Of a DNA stretch of 64,000 nt, positions 12,501 to 22,790 are shown piece by piece. The notes under the pieces are model-generated. The model was not told the origin of the DNA. It made no database searches and saw only the letters and a list, made by a program, of their open reading frames with translations. A program made the translations under genes and the position numbers. Source of the stretch: Macrocystis pyrifera (taxonomy: Eukaryota; Sar; Phaeophyceae; Laminariales; Laminariaceae); contig JASSKH010000026.1 of NCBI GenBank assembly GCA_031763025.1, positions 1,550,001 through 1,614,000 on the forward strand, read 5' to 3'. Each line of letters starts with the position of its first letter. The stretch's first letter is position 1.

Positions 12501-13726
12501 GCTGTGCTAGACAAAACAAACTCGCCTCTTCGTCGGGATGAATCGAACGAGGCGATCAAAACAACCCAAGTTGTTTTTTTTCTGACTGCGACCGCCGCAT
12601 GTTGCTTATGCTCCGTGAGAGCCAGAGCTCCTTGCTGGTCCAGCAACTAGGACTACCCTCATGAAGTTTCCCAGGAGATTCCATTCTTCGGGGAGCTGGT
12701 GGTGGAAGTTGATTGCCCAACCTGGCGGGATTATTCGTTCATGTTGAGTTCAAAATCGGAGTTCTGTTCTGCTTTTTATATCCTCCCATGAAATATGACC
12801 TAAGTTACATTTTTTTATTGTGCGATTTTTTGCTGGTGGAAATCTGACTTCCTTTTTCGATCACTCAAAACATAAGACAATATTGCGCAAGAGTCGGCCT
12901 GACATATTTCCTATTCCATATCTGGGCAGGGTTTGGCTGGTGAAACCCAACGAAGGATTGAGCACGCCTGTTGTCTTCAGACATCTTGAGTACGACCAGC
13001 TCTCGCGGGTTGAACCTGGTCATCTCCTCACCCAGTTCACGGAAAAGGGAGTTGCTGTGGCGGAATACATTAACGACCTTGAGGCGCCGGCATTTAGGGC
13101 TATGCCTTCACTGCGTCAGATGAAGCTGGAGCTACAGGTACAGCAGTCTGGTCATGCTGGTTGAAGAAACTACTGACTTATTTTCATGTATACCCGACAT
13201 ATGAAGTCACAGCATGTACCTGAGGAGGAACGGTATGAGGTGACCGGACCGAGGCAGTTGCGTAGGTTATGAGCTATTATACATGGAAATACGTTTGCTG
13301 TAATTACAGGTAGGCAGGCTTCGCCAGGGTGTCCCCTTCGCATCTGGTACAAGTATAAAGCCTGTGTGAGACTTTGAGTACGACCAAATACATGGTGAGA
13401 CAAGGTTACCCAAATCATCCCGCTTTTTTCTATGCGAGATCCCCTTTTACTAATTCGTGCTTGCGGTGCACTTCTCCCCGCATTGCCCACGAGATAACGT
13501 CTAATGGTTGAACCCCGCCGTTGCTTTCCTCTTATCCGTCGTGCAGGCCCTAGGCTTCGAACACGTCCTGATGTCGGGGAGTGGGTCGACAATATTTTGC
13601 ATCGGAAGCCCGACGACGCCTGGTCCTTGGTCGGAAGACTTCGCCAATAAATGGGCCGCCCTGGTGGTTGACACGCATTTTATCAACAGACCGGTCGGTA
13701 GCCATGCGTGGTACACCGAAGCGTAA
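6390..13726 (+). CDS. ispE: 4-diphosphocytidyl-2-C-methyl-D-erythritol kinase (four 3'-terminal exons)
   Basis: The gene encodes the GHMP-family kinase that phosphorylates the 2-hydroxyl of CDP-methylerythritol with ATP, the fourth step of the MEP pathway, in plastids of algae and plants. The exons read 6390-6554, 8180-8415, 12930-13137 and 13547-13726, giving 262 residues and a TAA stop. Introns are GT-AG with phases 0, 2 and 0. The GHMP ATP-binding motif PPEAGLGGGSANAA lies at residues 63-76, the LGSD block with the likely catalytic Asp at 102-105, and the C-terminal SGSGSTIF motif at 213-220. The N-terminal region of about 60 residues plus the transit peptide is not visible, so the catalytic lysine (known in the E. 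coli enzyme) lies upstream. No frameshift or stop is seen, so the gene appears functional. Confidence 0.9.
6555..8179 (+). other. ispE intron, about 1.6 kb
   Basis: GTACAG donor, TGTGTGCAG acceptor. No nested gene or element ends are recognised. One TACCTGGTA motif occurs at 8039. Confidence 0.75.
8180..8415 (+). CDS. ispE: ispE exon with the GHMP ATP-binding motif
   Basis: It begins directly after TGTGTGCAG and ends AG|GTGAAC, leaving two bases of a split codon (phase 2). It encodes VYLNKRIPPEAGLGGGSANA and on to the LGSDITFF block and CTGRGEI. The glycine-rich ATP loop and the likely catalytic aspartate are both intact. The split codon is completed as Arg by the first base of the next exon. 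Confidence 0.92.
9350..9670 (-). repeat. Fragment of the large LTR element inside the ispE intron
   Basis: This stretch aligns in the same direction with 61480-61740 and inverted with 45990-46280: a pyrimidine-rich block, then CTACGCTACTAGGCG-type sequence, TCTCAGCAG..TTGATTCC, a T-rich tract and GTGAGATTC. No ends are visible, so it is a truncated remnant. Confidence 0.5.
10710..11576 (+). mobile_element. Harbinger-like element, left member of an inverted pair
   Basis: The ends are inverted repeats: GGCCGGATCTTATGCA on the left and TGCATAAGATCTGGCC on the right. Outside stand TAA and TAT, an imperfect 3-bp duplication. The subterminal GATTGAAAAAGGC..GTCGG block resembles that of the 1959-2809 element. 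Internal frames are short. Most of it recurs inverted at about 12012-12890. Confidence 0.55.
12012..12890 (-). mobile_element. Harbinger-like element, right (inverted) member
   Basis: This is a diverged reverse copy of 10710-11576. Matching blocks include 12212-12240 with 11332-11360 (CTTTTGCACAAGACCTCGGAGG), 12560-12600 with 11040-11090 (a CAGAAAAAAAA-type block), 12650-12810 with 10825-10990, and 12830-12875 with 10735-10775. The terminal repeats are eroded. Confidence 0.55.
12260..12397. repeat. Tandem duplication, about 70 bp x2
   Basis: The unit contains CGTATAGACTGGGCTATGGC, then GA(C/T)CACGA-type and CGCGCTTGGCTAC blocks, twice in a row. It lies within the inverted Harbinger-like copy in the ispE intron. 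Confidence 0.7.
12930..13137 (+). CDS. ispE: ispE exon, third visible
   Basis: It follows TCTGGGCAG and ends CTACAG|GTACAG in phase 0. The first base completes the split Arg codon from the previous exon, so the junction reads ..PLPQAR-VWLVKPNEG... The VWLVKPNEGLSTP block and the AFRAMPSLRQMK block are characteristic of IspE C-terminal halves. Confidence 0.92.
13138..13546 (+). other. ispE intron, 409 bp
   Basis: GTACAG donor, CGTCGTGCAG acceptor. No repeats or genes are recognised in it. Confidence 0.8.
13547..13726 (+). CDS. ispE: ispE terminal exon
   Basis: It starts after GTCGTGCAG and encodes ALGFEHVLMSGSGSTIFCIG through INRPVGSHAWYTEA, then TAA. The SGSGST loop is the conserved third GHMP motif. 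Length and ending suit the family C-terminus. Confidence 0.92.
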   Translation, partial: ALGFEHVLMSGSGSTIFCIGSPTTPGPWSEDFANKWAALVVDTHFINRPVGSHAWYTEA

Positions 13727-14335
13727 CCAATGAATAGAGTAGACGTGCGGTATGTGTTCACAGCCATGGGAGTGTTACATTGTTTTATGTTGTCGTTCAC
13801 AACGTTCCCTTTAGATTTTTAGATGGAACATTTGGCGACATAACGATGATGGCATTTACCACTGCTTTGTTGGGGGGCGATATTATTTCTTAGTTCCCAA
13901 ACTACCGTTACTAACAAATATAACAGTGTGAGTGTACGACCCGGGCGCAGCATAAAAAACTGTCAAAAGGCACGTGGTAACACAAAAATCAATGCTTTTT
14001 GCCGCCTTCTAATGGTCTCAAGCTGTCTCTTGACGCCAAAAGGGTCGAACGGTTCTTTCTAGTCTACTCAATGGCATCCAGCCCACACAGGACCCATCCT
14101 GATTTTCCTCCGTACAAATAATATTTCCGTGGTTACAACCTGCAAGGCAGAGCATTCACTGTAGAGAGATGGTCATGAGCTGAGAGAGAACCACACACAT
14201 GCAGACGAAACGGACTTAAAATATGCAATGCCACACTGTACCGAAAAATACCACACCGTACTGTATCAAAAGAGAAACACTCCGAAAGGGATCTGGATGA
14301 GAAACAGTATGATGTTACCCGACTCTGTTCAAACA
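13727..14335. other. 3' flank of ispE, no other gene seen
   Basis: This would hold the ispE 3' UTR and terminator. No clear AATAAA-type poly(A) signal is visible close to the stop. No repeat homology to the rest of the window was noticed. Confidence 0.4.
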
Positions 14336-14348
14336 CCCCCCCCCCCCC
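14336..14348. repeat. C13 homopolymer
   Basis: Thirteen consecutive C residues, a likely slippage site. Confidence 0.9.
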
Positions 14349-14439
14349 GAAATATGGATTATTGGCTACTGTAGAACGGCTGCACATTGAGATGAACACG
14401 CGCAGAGGGAAACACAGAAGGGCAGAGAGCAACACGAAA

Positions 14440-17400
14440 TTTATTCAATCAGTATATATACCCTTACCTGATATCTACCAGTATATATGTATACTAGGGA
14501 ATGAGCGGCCCTCTCGTCCCCACGGCGGCAGTGTCATACTCGTACCAGGTATGACGTAAAAGTAGAGGTATTGCACATAAAAATATAGAATGTGTACCAG
14601 GTATATCTTATTGTCTTTACCCGGTATTCAGTGAGTGGGACGTGCGATTTCGTGTAATTCAATCCATCGTTAGAACATACCTGGTACGAAATAGTGAAAA
14701 ATCATAATTTAATACGATCACGTTGTGTGTATACATCAGTTGGTGCATAGAATATCGAATAACACGTGTACCCTAAGAACGAATTGCGATAGCCGTCTTT
14801 GGTTTGTGTGTAAGGCCACGCTGGCACCCAAGCGTCTCCTGGTCCCCGGGTTTCCAGTCAATCTATTTCTAGATGTTTTATCGGATCAGAAAAAAACACG
14901 CTGCGTTTAAAAAGCGGCGGTGACTTGATAAAGGTCCACCACAGCAGCTTGTGTTCTTCTCGAAATTGATCTCCCGCAGGTTCTCAACAGTGACCTGCAC
15001 CTTGACTTAGAGGTGCTCCAGTGGTCATTATTAGTCGAAACTTTGGGTGCACATAATGAGACATAAAACAACCCCCAACTGGACGTTCGCACTTGACTTG
15101 CGGACAGCTACAGCTCCTCACAGGATACTACAGCCCGCGAAATTGAAGGATGCTCCTGATGGGGCGTGTGAGAGCGTCGGGTGCGCCAGACGGCAGTCGC
15201 AGGCGGCGAGAAATGACTCATGAATTGTTTTCATGCATTCGAAATTGCGAGCGAGTAGCACCAAAAGCTCGGAAAAACGCTAATAAAATGTTTCGATTTG
15301 ACGCAAGGGGGCATAGCACAATGGCTACATCACCAATGAAGAAATGACCTTCGCTAGAAGATTGTTGTTCTCCAGACGGATGATCTGTCTCTTCGGGAGT
15401 CGTCGTCGAAGATACTGCGGGAGAAAAAACTACGTTCCCAAGATGGATAGTATGTTATTTGGCCAAAACGTGCAAAAAAAGGGCTCAAAAGCTCAAGATT
15501 CTTGTATATTTGCATAAACTATTCTCTACTAAACACGAAATACGGATCTTGGTTGCAAATAAATCCTTAACTCTAATTCGAAGTCGTGTGTATATGTTGC
15601 CGGAACGCCTACGTGGTTTCTTGACGAATATCTGAGGGTGCTTGCAGCGTCCCCTTGATTTCTTCATGGATTTGGGAGGTGTATATATATGTGTTGGAAC
15701 TACTACTGTTGAGGTGGAAATGGATTCGTTTTCGTATGTAAAAAATAAAAATGCCGCATAGTCGAGATCTGGGGAAAAAATCTTCGGGAAATTAACCGAT
15801 CCGTCACGGGGAAAAAAACCTGTACCACCGAAAAAAAAACCGCTCGATGTTGCCGTTGCCTTCCAAAAAATAAACTAAAGAACAAGCGGGCGTCGACTTG
15901 TTGTGGCGTTGGTTGAACCACGAGCTTAAAAAAAAATATCCTTACTTTTTGCACGAACCGTCCTGCTGGATAGCGCACAACCAAGCTCAGAGCGTAGAGC
16001 AACAACGGAGACACGGACGCGCGAGCATGTACGAATCGCACGTATCTGGTGACCCCTTCAGATTGGCAGCCGGCAGCACGAGAATGCTGCCCCCCATGTG
16101 AAACACACCTTGTACAGATCAAGTCGCAGGGTATGTGGTCCTGGTTTACTGCTATTAAGTTGGGCACGTGTAAATAATAAACATACCCACACGCAGCATC
16201 GACAATCGGCTGCGTGTTGCTATACTGCACTTCGCAAAGACCGAGATTTCGACGGCGCTCGCTGCCTGCACCCCCGTGGAAGTGCGCCCCACCTCTAGCT
16301 CACGGGCAAGTTGTTGCTCTGTGTGCAGCTAGGTTTGAGCCTTGATGCCAAGGCTACATTGACCACGCGCCTCAAAATCTGCATGGTGCTGCTGTATGTA
16401 CTCGTACGTACCTACACCTCTGTCCGGAAATGCAAGGAACATATTATTTGATATTTATACTTGTACCATTACTATATTTCCGGACAGAGTGGTACGGTAG
16501 AGTATTTTTACTCGATCGTTTTCTCACGTCAGACAGCATTGGTGCGTTCGCATCTGAACGCCAGGAGTGAATCGCTTCCCGCTGCATCAAGGCCCGACCA
16601 CAGATGGCCTTCGCTGTGGCGATGGCACCGGGAGTGATGGAAGTCCCTCGGCGTGCATCCGCGTGTATGTTTGTCACCGTTTGCCCGATACAATAAAGAC
16701 TGGACGTCCGTTTTTCTATCTCGGATTTTTTTTTTGTCGAATTTCCCGTCAACAATTAACTCATCAAAGAGGGTCAACTTCTAGAGCAAATTTCTTGTCG
16801 GCTACGGGTTGCATTACTCTTTGCGCAAAGTCCTGGAGGAGGGGCTGACACTTGTATATTTTATAGTACCGTCAAAGTTTTTTCCCTAGAAAGATACGAA
16901 TACAACCTCAAAAATCGAGTTTTCCTGCGTAATTCGTAAAAAAAAAAAATCTGCAGATCGAATCAGAACCAATCACCGGCTCATTCTCTATGATGGGATA
17001 TGTTTGTGTTTGTCGTTTTCATCCTTTCGTTTCCTGTGTCGAGAAATCAGGTATTTGGTGCAACCGTGAATGTATTCTAAAACCAAGTAATAGGGTGGTA
17101 GCAGACTAATTTCAAAATTATTTTCTCTCGATTTTTTTGACGGGTTCTCGATTAGACTGGGCATTTTTTTACGTTTAGAACGAATCCATTCCCACGCCTC
17201 CTAACTGTTGAAGTTTACCCTTCGAGACGAACATTTCAGTGGAGATTATTTTGAAGTGTATTGTGCAGCACAAGGTGCGCGCCGAGGGCATGGTGATATA
17301 AAGATGCCCACGAACGGTGGTAGAATGATAAGTGTTTTTTATGTTCATCGGTCTCGCACAGAAGGCCACAGGAAGTGACAGCTATTAGTGGTGGGAGCTG
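14440..17400. repeat. Dispersed repeat cluster (family also at 34830-40730)
   Basis: Sub-blocks recur elsewhere. 14500-14660 matches 34830-34960 and partly 37360-37430 (GAGCG.CCCTC, then GGCGGCA, GGAGGT.TTGCA, then a TTCAGT.AGTGG.ACGTGCGATT end). 15660-15710 matches 38310-38360. 16860-17190 is an inverted copy of 34975-35335. 17190-17400 matches 38355-38470 and 40640-40730. Three TACCAGGTA/TACCTGGTA motifs lie at 14543-14686. No coding domain is recognised and element ends were not resolved. Confidence 0.55.
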
Positions 17401-17699
17401 CCCCCACGTCTATAGATAAAAAACATCCAACAATCAAACGTTAATTCGTATCGATACTCTGAGGCTGCTGTTGGGTCCGCTGCGACGTACCTCCAGCCAA
17501 TTGTGGCAGAAGGAAGGAAGGAAGGCGGGGGGAAGCACGTGTTGAAACCTCTGCAGTGGTTGGCCAGAAGGTGAGAATGAGGACGTGGAGGGCGTAAGGT
17601 CTGAAGTTGTGTACCAGTAGAACAACAGTCCGAAACTAAACGGGTAGATGCGGTACGTTACTAGGTACAGCAAGTGGGTGGCAGGTGTAGTAGGCCATA

Positions 17700-18400
17700 G
17701 TCACCTTCGCGTTTGAACATCTCGGTAGTCGACGGCATTGTTGCTGGTGTTTAGATTCGGAAGGAAGTGTGGAGAGGGCGTTTGAATCCGGAGCAATGTG
17801 AGGTTAGGGCATACATAAGAGGAATGGATCGCACATGCGACGTGATTATTCAGACTGCGTTGGACCTGAAACATAAAACGCGGCTTACGCGTACAGCAGT
17901 GTTTGATCGTTCGTGAGATACACAAGCTACTTGGCAATATTCATACCGTGTGTGTTTTTGTTATGCAAGCATGTAGATGGTTGGATACTGCTGGTTGATT
18001 TGATAAAAGCACGTACTTGAACTACCGGTACCCTGGTGTGTGGTAGTGAGAGCGCGGATGTGCAGATACTGCTTGTTTGATTGATAGAAGAGAACGCACA
18101 CGTAGGATTTACCGGTATGATGGGTGCTATTGAGAGTTGCAGCGATAAGCAACAAGGGGTGATGAGTCATTGAGAAAGGCTGGCGTTCGTGCTGTCGTCT
18201 GCCGTGGGTTTACGGACTGCGAAATGTGTAATGTCGTTATCGCTTTACTGATGTGTAAGATTTGCATGTTCTGGTTGGAGAACATGCGTTCGTGTACGCG
18301 TGTGAGCACTGCTGTAACTGTTGCTTCGTAACTACCAGTGTGTACGTGTGTGACTCTTGTGTAACATGTTATACGGTAGATGGAGACGTGTGTGCAGGCA
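17700..18400. repeat. Dispersed repeat (copies near 22110-22480 and 57050-57770)
   Basis: All three copies share an ordered set of blocks: a GGAATGGAT(C/T)GC block, TTCAGACTGCGTTG-type sequence, TGAAACA, GTGAGAT..CAAGCT(A/T)CTTG, CATA(G/C)CGTG, TTTGATTGATAGAAG and GAGTTGCAGC. Divergence is considerable. Frames are short and no function is recognised. Confidence 0.6.
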
Positions 18401-18766
18401 AAACTTCGTAACAAAAATCACTGATAGGTCATCGATCTGGACTGGTATTTGGCTGTCGTCGGGGTGGGTGTACGGACAGCGATATAATATGTGGCGTTGT
18501 CGTCCCTTTGTACTGATCTGTGAGATACCCAAGTTTCTCGTCGTAGCTATACGTTCGTGTACGCCTGTCAGCTGCTGTATGTGCTGTCAGGAGTTGTGTG
18601 CGACAAGGAGACAGAAGCGAAGTTGTGCTGAGTTGAGTGTTTCAGAGGCCATACCAACAATAATAGCTGGAGGGAGGCTTGTCAAGGCGGAGACCAATAG
18701 CGACGCAGGGTGGTACTTCGTCGTATCGTTCGACTGTGGTGTATGCTTTGCGGTTGTCCGTAGACT

Positions 18767-18769
<3 letters not shown>

Positions 18770-18803
<34 letters not shown>

Positions 18804-19005
18804 CCTCCGGCGGATTGGTAAAAATAAAGCTTAAGCTCACCACACTTCCACGTTCCCAATTTCGTGTCGTGTGTCAATTTAGCCCAGTTGGGCACGTTGA
18901 CCCGACCTGACCCCCGAGAGGAGCAGGTGCGGTGGAGATAGCCACCCGGGACAGTCATCCCTCCCGGGTAGTGTGGGACTTGCTCGCGCTCACCCACTAA
19001 CAAAA
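18770..19005 (-). mobile_element. Poly(A)-tailed retroposon 3' end, minus strand
   Basis: A tract of 32 T (18770-18801) reads as a poly(A) tail on the minus strand. The adjoining 80 bp (18802-18882) recurs on the + strand at 37457-37539, again followed by an A-run. Both copies keep one frame ending GTWK(C/Y)GELKLYFYQSAGG and stop just before the tail. This is the layout of a non-LTR retroposon 3' end. Upstream sequence differs between the copies, so the 5' extent is unknown, and no reverse transcriptase is identified. Confidence 0.55.
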
Positions 19006-19084
19006 ACCAAGGCTATGAGGCCTTCCCGCCGGACTCGGACCAGTTACGGTCCACCCTACCCGTTGGGGCGTTGGTCCTAGATGG

Positions 19085-19300
19085 TTGTGTGTGTGGTCGT
19101 CGTCGCTGAATACGCCGTGCTATGTGTCGGGATCAAAGTGTATCGTCGGCTTCGACGTGCAGGTCCTGGCGGAGAGAAGTGTTTAGAAGGGCCGATCTAA
19201 GCGTTGCACGGTGCAAACCATAGGACAAACGGTGTAGCAAATGCATCGGTCCGGTGTCAAAATTTTTCGTGTGGGACGGTAGTCCCGCAGCAGGTAATTC
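19085..19300. repeat. Dispersed repeat, second copy at 22505-22705
   Basis: Both copies run GTGTGTGTGGTCG, GAATACGCCG, GTGTCGGGATCAA, GTGTATCGTCGG, TCTGGCG, AGGGCCGAT, GGACAAACGGTGTA. They are in direct orientation. No coding assignment. Confidence 0.65.
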
Positions 19301-19449
19301 TCTTCTTAGATGTGGGTGTGGAGACACATCGAGGTGGGGTCGTGTGGCGTTACCACACTCTCGGGGGTCAGCAACGAAAGGTAATCTCAGAGTACCCCCG
19401 AGGCACTAGGAAGGTCTTGAAGGATTGTAGTGATAACGAGGCGGTGATC

Positions 19450-21000
19450 TAGGGGATAGGACTTGGTATCCACATCACCCCCCTCTTTTTCAGATGTGCA
19501 AACATGCGCGTCTTGTAAAATGTGTCGACTTGGGATGACAGGATCCTAGTAATTCCCTAGAATACGCCAATAACCACCATTGTTGTGGCAGCAGAATCTG
19601 AAAGTCGACAACATCATCTTCGTGTTGAAAAATACGTAAATGTGGTTATGAGACTCGTCGTGAGTTCGTAGACTTCCATGCTGTGTGTGCAATGCCATCG
19701 CTGCTTCGAAATGTTTCGAGTTGCAGTGAAATCCTTGGACATGTTCTTACGAGAACTACAATGTTAGTTAAGAGCCAGGACGAACTAGCTGCATCACTTT
19801 AAGGAACAGGGTTACTGCAAAACCTCAGCTTGCGCGACTGCTCTGGGCGCAGTTAGGACCTGGGACCTTCGTCAAGTGTTAGACTGCAAACATTTGGTAC
19901 TTCATGAAGATTTTGACATATAAATATGAAAAAACAAGGTCCGGCTCACTCGACCTTGCAACATAGCACGGTGAGATTGCCACGGTATATATCATGGAAT
20001 GACAATACTACTATCGAGACATAGCTTTGTCTCAAGATTGAATAACTTGTAGTACAACGTTCCATCGAGATATGACGATATCTAGACGGTAAAGCAGTCT
20101 TGTCATCATTTAGACCCACTACCATGTTACAACGGTAGGGTTTGACGTGACAACATAAACATGCTATTGTGTGCCAGCTTACAAGCGTAACAAAATTTAA
20201 TGAGAAAAACAACATTGTTACACGCGTTAATAACTCTGGATTCGTGTCCGAAAGCCACTGGATATACAGTGGTATAAATAACTCATTCGTGATGCTGGAC
20301 ACATATATGAGGTCACTGACGCTCATTGCAATTGATGTAACTAATTCTTCGAGATTGGTGTTAAGTAAACTCGTTCCAGTTGAGGATGTTATGCTGAATC
20401 AGGTATTTCTGCCTGAGGCATTCCCAAGATAACGTCAATGGGGAGCGTTGGCATGCGACCAAACATGTGATATAGTGCGGTGTCTCATGGAGTGTATACT
20501 GCTATAGGCAGTATTATGTGAACGAACGGTAGCTGAGCCCAATTATCGTGAGCTACCCCACAGTACATAGCTAACATGTTATGCATAGTGCTGTGCACTC
20601 GCTCCAAACTCAGTTACCTTGTGGCCTGACGCTCCTCAAGCCAGAAATAACATACACCTGGTGTCAACAAATCAAGGTCAACCTCTTTGAACACCTGTGC
20701 AGATTATCTAGCACGTGCTTGTAACCAAGAAATCAACCGCGTTACCGGGTATTACAACTATAATATGTGGACGGAAAAAAATGGTTGATTACGCCAATCG
20801 AGACGGTAACAAGTATCGGATGGATGATGTACGCCTGACCAAAACTCCGAACCGTAACCAAGACACCACAGGTAGGTCAAAACAACAGTTTAGCATCCCA
20901 CCGAAAGTCGTTGTCGTTTACCGGTGGATAAGTCACACAGGGCCGAGTGAGTGAAGTTACTCTTCGATGTTTTGCGTTCGCTCAGCAGGGTGAAATGCAA
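19450..21000. other. No gene recognised
   Basis: Two open frames at 20169-20432 (+) and 20715-20954 (+) have no nameable domain, no splice evidence and no second copy in this window. They could be eroded transposon sequence. The interval ends in a G12 tract at 21001-21012. Confidence 0.35.
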
Positions 21001-21179
21001 GGGGGGGGGGGGAAGGAAGATATCCAAGGCAACGGAATTACTTGGGGCGGTCAACGCAACCCTTGGGAGAGAACTTCCAAGGTAAGGGGACTATTTTAGG
21101 TGATCAACACAACGCAGGGTTGAGTCCGCCCTATATATACGATAACAACGCGAATCAACTCCAAGGATATCCAAGGTCA

Positions 21180-21490
21180 GGACTGCCACTCTTCCAACCA
21201 CGGTCCACGATCAGCCCCGCGGCAAGAAGATGCGCAGCAACATCGGGCCGACGGCGATGGACGGAGGACAAATGTTGTAAAACGTCCGGACGAAGGTCAG
21301 CACCGTCGCTCTTCTTACCACCGTCCAACGCCAGCTCCGCGAAAACGAGAGGCGCTGCAACATCGGGCTGACGGGGGTAGAGGGAGGAAGAAGGCTGAAG
21401 AACGTACGAGTGCCAGGAAAGCCGCTCTTCAAAACACTGTCCAACAGCAACACCACGGAAAGAAGGGGGCTGTAACATCGAAGCGACGGC
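21180..21490 (+). repeat. 120-bp tandem repeats of the large LTR element
   Basis: Units repeat every 120 bp (AACGT(C/A)CGGACGAAGGTCAG-type starts at 21281 and 21401) with a CGCTCTTC..CACCGTCCAA block and GCTGCAACATCGGGC-type block. The same repeats precede the polypurine tract at 49495-49700 and, inverted, at 58620-58880. Confidence 0.7.
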
Positions 21491-21532
21491 GAGGTGCGGA
21501 GGTAGAAAACGCAAGCGATGCAGCGGTCTAGG

Positions 21533-22075
21533 GGGGTGTTACAACGGCGGGGAGCCGCGGCAAAAGGCCTAAATTAGACAACAAAGCACCACAGACACGT
21601 TGACCGGTGCGACGAGCAAGGCAGGGTCCAAGGAGCTGAGGGTCAATAGGACGCGGGTATCGCGGATATAGCTTTGCTTTTCTTCTGTTTACTTATAGTG
21701 TTTTTTATTTGCTGTAACACCGGGTGGTCCCGGAACCTCGTTACTGGCTCTGTACCCGAGATTGAAGACGTTCCCACACCGGGAATCCTCCCTGCCCCAT
21801 AAAATGCGCCCAGAGGAGCTCACCAAAACGTACCGTCTGCCCATACAATTAGACCCGATGCCTGACACTGATTGTCTCGCGCCGTATTATCCTCCTCATA
21901 GCGTTGGTCGCGACAATCGCAACGTTATGAACCTTTCACCCTGGCGCCACTCGCTGTAAGACTCCCTCTGCCAGACGCATAACCATCGTCGGCACAAAGC
22001 AGGTACCCTGGTACTAGCCCAGCGATAGCGTGTGTGCTCTTCCTTTTCTGCTCAGCTCCCCGCCGCTTCATTACC
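21533..22075 (-). mobile_element. Partial LTR and 3' internal fragment of the large element
   Basis: A + orientation polypurine-like GGGGGGTGTTACA start near 21527-21539 is cut off after about 35 bp. From about 21575 the sequence switches to the opposite orientation of the same LTR and runs to CACTCGCTGTAAG at about 21962, then about 110 bp of internal sequence matching 58390-58480. The abrupt change of orientation marks a rearranged junction. Confidence 0.55.
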
Positions 22076-22790
22076 CCCCCCCAGCACTGCGCGATGCAGC
22101 GTTCTAGGATCGCACATGCAGGTTGAATAATTTAGACTGCGTTGTATCTGAAACAGAGAAAGACTGTAAGATTGAAAATGCAGCAGTAGTAGGTCGTCCG
22201 TGAGATAAACAAGCTACTTGACTATTACTCATAGCGTGAATGTGTCTACTTTAGTATGTGAGCGTGTGAATGTATGGATACTGGTGTTTGATTGATAGAA
22301 GGACGTACTCGTATGAACTACCCGTGACCTGGTGTGGTATTGGGTGTGCGGATGTGCGAGTACTAGTGTTCGGTTGATAGAAGAACGTACTTATCGGAAC
22401 TACCAGTATGGGAGTTGTAGCGACAATCAACAAGGACTGAGAAGTGATAGAAGAAGGCTGGTGTTCGACTGGTGGTGTATAATTTAATTTACCGTCGTGG
22501 GTAGATACGATGGATGTGTGTGTGGTCGAGGTCGCCGAATACGCCGCCACGTGTCGGGATCAATGTGTATCGTCGGTTTAGTGGCGCAGGTTCTGGCGAA
22601 CAAGTGTGCTTAGGAGGGCCGATTTACTAGTTGCAGGATACAAACCTTCAGTGGGACAAACGGTGTAACAAAGGCAGCGGCCTGGTGATAAAAACGTTTT
22701 TGATTGTGCGAAATAAAAAACAAAAGAGGGCATCAAAGCTCAACCCTATTTTCAACATTTTAAGCGGTCATCAGGGCTATTCATAAATCG

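Larger units (their letters stand above)
8416..12929 (+). other. ispE intron, about 4.5 kb, full of repeats
   Basis: GTGAAC donor, TATCTGGGCAG acceptor. It contains a fragment of the large LTR element family (9350-9670), two inverted Harbinger-like copies (10710-11576 and about 12012-12890), a 70-bp tandem duplication (12260-12397) and TACCAGGTA-type motifs at 9236 and 11999. The right arm of the inverted pair ends only about 50 bp before the acceptor. Confidence 0.75.

Noticed and set aside
20169..20432. Open frame of 87 codons as a possible copia protease or host exon
   Set aside because: No DSG-type motif or other domain could be placed with confidence.
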